Assembly (NCBI GenBank): GCA_029948255.1
Contig: JALIZF010001765.1
Coordinates: 661,456-725,455 of the forward strand
From: Telmatactis stephensoni
Lineage: Eukaryota; Cnidaria; Anthozoa; Actiniaria; Isophelliidae
Length of the DNA: 64,000 nucleotides
Direction: 5' to 3'
In this document: one piece after another, positions 58,066-64,000 of the stretch
Numbering within the stretch: the stretch's first letter is position 1
Layout of the letters: the number at the start of each line of letters is the position of its first letter
Program-made: the position numbers and the translations under genes
The notes under the pieces: model-generated
The model's input: only the letters and a program-made list of their open reading frames with translations
Database searches by the model: none
Told to the model about the DNA's origin: nothing

Positions 58066-58196
58066 ATTGCTGGGGTGCATGTGAATTCACGGCAGCCATC
58101 TTGGTTGACCTTCAACAAAAGATTTATTGTTTGGTCATCCAACATGGCTACCGCTTCATTGTCTTTGGATTCCCAAAGGTATTGATGCACCCCAGC
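58066..58196. repeat. Short-armed palindromic element
   Basis: ATTGCTGGGGTGCAT and ATGCACCCCAGCAAT bracket an interior in which GGCAGCCATCTTGGTTGACC pairs imperfectly with GGTCATCCAACATGGCTACC. Confidence 0.65.
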
Positions 58197-58900
58197 AATA
58201 CAATAGTTCTTGCATCACTTAGACTCTCAATCATTGGAACAATTTATCTACAGTACATTTGCAAAAATAGAACACCAAAAGCCATCATGGTGGGACTAAC
58301 TCATCTGACAAGTCTCTAATTTTGAGGTTCCTTATAATTATGGTCTCAGATCCTAAAAAGTTGGCTTGTGGAAACAGTGTAATGCTATACTTAGGTTAGA
58401 AAGGATATTTAGGAAGGTCGTCAAAAGCTATCGTGGCTGCATCTATACATAGCGTAAAATTCCATGTGGCCTCAAATGTGTATAAGTTTGTGAGGTTAGT
58501 AGGCCATGAAAGATACTGTATAGTCAAAAATTTCCATTGTAATCTTGTACCACAAGATACTGAAGCTGTTCAGGGTTCTTAAATTTATTTAATAAAACTA
58601 ACCTCTTCAATGCAGTGTAATAAAATTATAAAGGAATATACAGATGTACATATTTGATATAATATATAATACAATAATTTTCTATACAAGTATTAAATTA
58701 TAGCCCAGCTCATCTTGATGAATGAAATCCATGAACATCTAAAAGAAAGAAATCGGTTATTGTAACAGGTGGGTTGGCAGAGTGAATGCGTTTCAAAACT
58801 AAAGCAAAGTAATTACTCAACTGGAGCATTCACTGTTTGGGGGTGGACCATTGGCAACAAAAAGTTATTTGTCTGTTCCTCCAAAGGAATTTTGTTTGGC

Positions 58901-58931
<31 letters not shown>

Positions 58932-59255
58932 TTGTTTCATTGTAGGATTTTTTTCTTTTCTCTTTTTTGAATTGCTGCCCCATCCCAACATTTCTAATGG
59001 TCTGCTCCCTTTGAGTGACAGATTCCAGATTTTGAAAAGGGGCAGCATGAAGCCATTTTGAAGTGGAGTGCAGTGTTTTGTTTAAAGACAATGGCCTTTT
59101 GAAAATGGTGAATGAAAATATTGAATCCTATTGTACTCCATTGGCCAATCAGACAATCTGTTCAAACCCACATCATAGTGGTCCAGGAAATTTCTGATTT
59201 CTAAGGCCTTGGAAATGATTTCTAAGGCCTTGGAAAAACTGTGAAGGATAGTGTT

Positions 59256-59445
59256 CAGTAGCCTCCTCCGCAGGCAACTCATTATTCCTCCTTGGGCTTC
59301 CTTTGTAGCGGTTATTTTAACAGTGCGGAGACTGAGAACAACCCCCTTCTCTCCCCACTCTTCTTATCCCTTCTCGCATTTCACCTAAACAGGAAGCCCA
59401 ACACCCAACACTGAGCAAACAGTGTTGCCTGCGGAGGAGGCTAAG
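59256..59445. mobile_element. Inverted-repeat element with AGCCTCCTCCGCAGGCAAC ends
   Basis: AGCCTCCTCCGCAGGCAAC and GTTGCCTGCGGAGGAGGCT are perfect inverted ends; inside, TTGGGCTTCCT and AGGAAGCCCAA form a second inverted pair. Related in layout to 47155-47281. Confidence 0.85.
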
Positions 59446-59805
59446 TGTTCAGTAAAACTAAGAAAACTGTTTTTTTTGGAACCCCTTTGGTCTTAGAACT
59501 GCTGTGCAATTGAAGCCTAGTTGGTATGAAATTGCAATATCTAAGGTTTGAAAACAAAGGATTTAACTTCAAATACAATGTATGCTATTAGTTTTCTCTA
59601 CTTGAATTAATTGAGACCTTCCCCACTATTGCAGTTTCTGTCAGGGGGAAAATATCCAGATAATTTTCCTGCAGCACTGGAGATCTATACTCTAACGATC
59701 TGTTAGCAAGGAAAAAGAGACCTACAGAGGTGTCTGTAAGAGGATGACTCCTTAAAGAGACCCTCTCCCTTTGCATGCATTAATTTCTATTTTGGCATTA
59801 ATTTA

Positions 59806-59905
59806 TAACCTGAGTATCAGGCCCTTTTGGGAGGGGAGGGGAGGTCCCCCTCCTCCCATCTCCTCCCCTCTCCTCCCCTCCCAAAAGGGCCTGATACTCA
59901 GGTTA
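59806..59905. repeat. Hairpin with G-rich stem
   Basis: AACCTGAGTATCAGGCCCTTTTGGGAGGGGAGGGGAGG pairs with CCTCCC..CCTCCCAAAAGGGCCTGATACTCAGGTT. The stem contains runs of G on one strand, suitable for a quadruplex. It lies 80 bases beyond the HMMR stop. Confidence 0.85.
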
Positions 59906-59984
59906 GCATTTACAGTCTCTATTTGATTTCAGAAATTATTTTAGAATTGAATGCATACTCACCATCTGATGACCTTATTAGCTT

Positions 59985-62900
59985 TCACTCCTTTCTGACA
60001 TGTGAAAATGCCTCAGAGGGGTTAAATTTCTTTTTAACAGACGTCTTTTCTTGTTGTTTCATGTTTCGCTTTTGTTTTTCACACAACTCACGCAGTTTAG
60101 AAAGTTCCTGAATCCATGATAAAAGGTTAATCAGAATAAAAGTCAAGTTCACATGTTTTGTGAGTGGGTTTTACTGTCTACAATAGTCACATCAGTGGAA
60201 AGCAGCTCTATTCACAATTGAATGCTACTACCAGATGAGTATATATGGCTATTTTGTTTCTTAGAAGTGTGCTCTAAGGTCTTGACCTCATGTCAACTGA
60301 GTATGAATTTTGCAAAACAGGTGCATTCTGACAGTTTTAGATATGGGACATTTCATATTTGCAACGTCATTCCACATATTCAAGTGTTGCACTGAGAAAA
60401 AAATCCCTTAAAAACGATTTGTCTTTAAAAAACCCCAATCACAGACCTCTTACAGTGTTCTTCAAAACCTATTCAATAATTAATAGTTAGTGAACAAATG
60501 ACTTTTTTACTTACAGACTTCAGGGCTATATTTTCTTGTTTGAGCTTCAATACATGGTGGATTTTTTGCTTTTGATTCTGATGGCCTAGCAACTTTGCAT
60601 ACTGTTCACTTAGCTTTGATACCTAGATAATATGAAAGAATATGACACATCTTCTCATTCTCATCCCCAAGGCCTTTTAGATTTCTAACTGAAAGCTTAG
60701 AAGGCTCTGGGGACGAGGATCACATGTTCTAAGCTACACTGACCAATAGGCTCAGTTTATAGCTGTGAAGGATCCCTTTTGTAAGCTTTAACAGTTGGAA
60801 ACTAAGCCTAATAGTATAGGCGATAATTCATATTGCACGTCAATTCACTTTCTGACCATTTTCCTGTCCAAAATTCCATCAATTGGAAATTACATGCAAT
60901 GGCCTCTCAGTCACAAGTTGAGGTCACCTAGCTAGACTAGTTAACTAAGTTGCTATTAACTAATTAATTTACCTTTAGACATAAGGGCTTTGCTAGGGCA
61001 ACAATCCCTAGCTAGTGGTCATTATGTTGCAGAATGCCTGCAATGGATTATGCTCAAATTACCTCATTCTGGGCTTCGCTGTGCTTGCTAAGCAAGAAGT
61101 TTTTCTCAGCTTCGAAAGCATCAAGCTGTTCCTTTAAACAAATTAAAATTGCACATTTCAGAAATTAAGATTGTACATTCCTGAAGAAATAAGGAAAACA
61201 ATTAATTAAATAACAGATTTTGCATGATACTGCTCTTGTTGCACCATTGCACCATACATGTACATGTACAGTAAAGCGGAGAAGTTCAATCCATAAGGTA
61301 TTTAGGCTGTAAATATTTTTTGATAAAATCATTTGTCAGGCAAGAGGCAAATTCCAAGTCTGGTAGGACAAAATTATAAAACGTGAAAATAAATGTTGAT
61401 TACTTGCAATGTTGAAATGTAAATGTCGAACCAGGCAATAATTTGGCAGTGAAATTAATGACATTTTTACTGGACATTTGTGCAATGACTGGCACTTATT
61501 TGTAAACTAAGTTACATTGCATAGAAGTCCCACAGAAACTAACCTTAAATGGTTCAATTTTCTCTTGCAATTCCTCAAATTTCGTTTCCATCTATACTCA
61601 AATTTAAATCAAGGTTATAGCTTTCAGTCAATATAATCTTCATAATAGAGTGGATTTTATGGGAAGTGATGCATACAAACTGCAAGAAAATATAACGTAA
61701 TCCTCAGTGTTTTTCCTACCTTTGAATTTCCTCATCATTGTTTTTCAAAGCCTCATCGTGTTCTTCTTTCATTCTTTAAAATAAAAACAAATCCATACAA
61801 CAGATGTCTTTTGTTTCATCAGACATTCAATATTATGTTAATAGTAGATCATCAGGTTTTTGTAATAGCAGCAATAAACTCAGCTTTAATGACATTGTCC
61901 TATTGGCTACAGACTCAAAGTTGTGGGGGTGCCAATAAAGGTACAGTAATACGAGCAACAAAATCACTCAACTTGTCTCACAACATCGTTGCAAAACGAG
62001 TTGAAGAGCGATGCTGCGCCCACCCGAAAACAAACTTGTCTTGCAACAAAATAGTTTGCTGCAAGTTGAAAAAGTCTGTTTAGTTGCAGCAAGTAGACAG
62101 CCGCTCAACTTTTTGCAACAAAATTCATGATGTTGCGCATTATTATTACCACCCCAATGTCAACTTGTCTTGCAGCAAACTGTGAAATGGCTTTCTTTGT
62201 GTTCGTGATTGATCCAATCAGAAGTCAGGATTCACTCAACTTGCAGCAAACTATTTTGTTGCGAGACAAGTCTGTTTTCAGGTGGAAAAATGCACAGCAT
62301 CGCTCTTCAACTCGTTTTGCAACGATGTTGCAATACAAGTTGAGTGATTTTGTTGCTCATATTACCGTACCTTAAGGTATACTGTACAATATATACCTAA
62401 TTGTTCTGCAGCTTCTTGCTCTTTTTGTATAGCTTTTGTAAGATTTTCCTGCAAATCTTCAATTTTTCCTCTTAAGTCGGTGTTGGTCATCTGAAGGTCT
62501 TCTACAGTTTTGTAACATTAGCAAAGTTCTCCTCATACTTTTTCACACACTTATCATATTTCTCTTCATGGGCTTTGGTTTTCTATGGGAAATATAGATG
62601 AAATAATAATGTAATTTCTTCTGGGTGTGTCCTTGATAAAGCAACTGTTGTAATTTGCACTCACCACAATTTCAAGGTCCAACTTTTTTGTTAGCTCCCA
62701 AATTTTCTTTCTGAAGTTCATCTAGTCCTTTTTACAGTAAAAGACAATGGAATGTGTTTATATAGCTGGATAGAATTCAATATTACATCAAGGCAAAAAT
62801 AAACCTTTATTATGTGCCCATGCAATGATAGCATAAAACAGGTACATAGAAAGAAAGTAACATTCTGCACCCACAAATAGAAACAAATTTATCTAACAGT

Positions 62901-63655
62901 CAGATTTCCCACTACTAATAATTATTGACCTACAGATGGTGAGGCCAGCTCTGGGTTTATGTGCCATTATAGGAACTACACCACACACAAGTAGTTTTAA
63001 GGTTTTGTTTTATAACCAACTAACCTTGCAGTCTATTTTCATTTTCCTCACTCTTGATGAACAGTTCTTCATTCCTTTTTCCTGTCAGGAACATCAATCA
63101 GTTTTTGAAGTACATTTTTAATACAGAAATGTGTAGTGTCTGCATTAATTAGGAGCTTTACCTAAGTTACAAGCTTCTCTTCCAAGTCTTGTACTTTGCT
63201 CTCCAGTTCTGTCTTTTCTTTTGTAACGGACTCTGAAGTTTTTGTCAGGTTTTTTATGTTTTCCATGCAAACAACCAATTTGTCTTCATAAGCTTTAGTT
63301 TTCTAAAAAAAGGGGAAATGCACATGTAATTGTTTTGGAAATTCATTTTATCATTATAACTATTTTTACAGCCTCATAAAGACTGTAGGTTAAAATATTA
63401 AACAACTAGCACTGTACATTAAGTAGTCTTATAAAACTCATTTGCTGACCACTTACCAGTAACTTAAAGGTAATTACCTTACTGTCATCTTACACTTCAT
63501 TACTTTACCAACCACATTACCATACTGTAATTATGGTGCAGACAAGCTAATAACTTTAGTCAACTTACTACAACTTCCTTGTCAACTGCAGCACTTAAGA
63601 CTTCAACTTCTTTATGACGTTTTTCTTCATTAAGTCTTAATTTTTCTTCAATGTC
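59985..63655 (-). CDS. HMMR: Hyaluronan-mediated motility receptor homologue (RHAMM), 3' part, at least 10 exons
   Basis: Minus-strand exons read: 63569..63655, 63162..63302, 63025..63081, 62665..62721, 62397..62582, 61720..61765, 61544..61591, 61063..61131, 60515..60622, 59985..60107. The protein is a continuous coiled coil. The last four exons are clean and diagnostic: [19 protein letters not shown], then [20 protein letters not shown], then [19 protein letters not shown], ending near FNPSEAFSH, the conserved C-terminal block of vertebrate HMMR. HMMR binds microtubules and spindle poles through this region. Upstream exons need single-base corrections to keep frame: a TAG at 62502-62504, a frame change inside 62665..62721, a phase mismatch after 61720, and a TAG just before the donor of 63162..63302. 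The 5' half lies beyond the window. Identity is firm; intactness is not. Confidence 0.85.
61938..62373. mobile_element. AAGGTACAGTAATA-ended element in an HMMR intron
   Basis: AAGGTACAGTAATACGAGCAACAAAATCACTCAACTT and AAGTTGAGTGATTTTGTTGCTCATATTACCGTACCTT are inverted ends. The interior continues the symmetry (ATCGTTGCAAAACGAGTTGAAGAGCGATGCTG / CAGCATCGCTCTTCAACTCGTTTTGCAACGAT), so the palindrome covers nearly the full 436 bases. Confidence 0.9.
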
Positions 63656-63835
63656 CTATTATAAATAAAAAAAAATTGGTAGGTTACTATGCTGGGATAT
63701 TTTTGGGTTTGATAGTTTTTCAAAAAGTTTTTATTTCCTATAGTCCAGATAGTTTATGATACTGATTGCCATATAAAAACTAAGCATGGTACAGTACCAT
63801 CACTCATCACTTACTGAAATCTTACCAACCACTTA

Positions 63836-64000
63836 CAGACACCTTTACCAACCACTTACTGACACCTTACCAACCACTTACTGACACCTTACCATCCACT
63901 TCCTGACACCTTACCAACCATCTTCCTGACACCTTACCAACCACTTCCTGACACCTTACCAACCACTTACTGACACATTACAAACCACTTACTGATGCCT
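63836..64000. repeat. 22-base tandem repeat at right edge
   Basis: Units of CTTACCAACCACTTACTGACAC with variants (CTTCCTGACAC), about seven copies, running off the window. Isolated related half-units occur from 63448. Confidence 0.9.

Larger units (their letters stand above)
56643..59800. other. Convergent intergenic region between bZIP gene 3 and HMMR
   Basis: 3' flanks of both genes. It contains palindromes at 57649-57773 and 58066-58196, a poly(G) run at 58899-58930 and the element at 59256-59445. No third gene supported. Confidence 0.5.

Noticed and set aside
58813..59091. Proline-rich minus-strand frame
   Set aside because: It is a translation of the poly(G)/poly(C) run, with no other coding support.
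63836..64000. Possible CRISPR-like array
   Set aside because: Units are directly adjacent 22-base repeats without unique spacers, in an animal genome. This is a plain tandem repeat.

Overview
The window is a gene-sparse, AT-rich piece of an animal nuclear genome. Genes have GT-AG introns. The gene content fits a cnidarian, probably an anthozoan such as a coral or anemone: an astacin protease with a C-terminal ShKT domain, several PAR-like bZIP factors, a GT31 glycosyltransferase, a GRDP/DUF1399 protein and an HMMR (RHAMM) homologue. Species assignment is inference; nothing in the sequence fixes it. Only about 8 kb is convincingly coding. The rest is introns, intergenic DNA and many non-autonomous mobile elements.

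Layout. 1-1.1 kb: a palindrome, then a 5'-truncated Penelope-like retroelement (minus strand) interrupted by a short TA-flanked inverted-repeat element, then a (TTTG)n tract. 2.9-5.3 kb: a single-exon GRDP/DUF1399 gene (+). 5.9-8.2 kb: a two-exon GT31 beta-1,3-galactosyltransferase-like gene (-). 9.8-10.8 kb: weak coding remnants (-). 15.1-20.5 kb: a complete six-exon astacin-ShKT metalloprotease gene (-), whose introns and 3' flank carry repeats and a minisatellite. 20.5-29.7 kb: intergenic, dense in palindromic elements and degenerate GC-rich repeats. 29.8-30.8 kb: bZIP gene 1 (+), with two D-box-like sites upstream. 36.8-40.0 kb: bZIP gene 2 (+), whose first exon is uncertain. 43.8-47.6 kb: a two-exon gene (+) encoding only the C-terminal ubiquitin-like domain of the Grainyhead/CP2 family. 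54.0-56.6 kb: bZIP gene 3 (+). 60.0-64 kb: the 3' part of an HMMR homologue (-), which runs off the right edge and has several frame conflicts.

The three bZIP genes share one architecture: a very short first coding exon (seen in genes 1 and 3), a phase-1 intron, then one exon holding the rest of the protein including a PAR-like basic region and zipper. This indicates local duplication. The protein made by the 43.8-kb gene is a dimerisation-type domain without a DNA-binding domain, so it may act as a modulator of Grainyhead factors (inference).

I see no clearly new multi-gene system. The strongest leads are the stand-alone Grainyhead-C domain gene, the bZIP cluster with D-box sites, a CACT-ended element made of reiterated self-complementary TTTCCTATGATAGGAAA units, a tRNA-like sequence lying inside an inverted repeat, and the multiple indels in HMMR.
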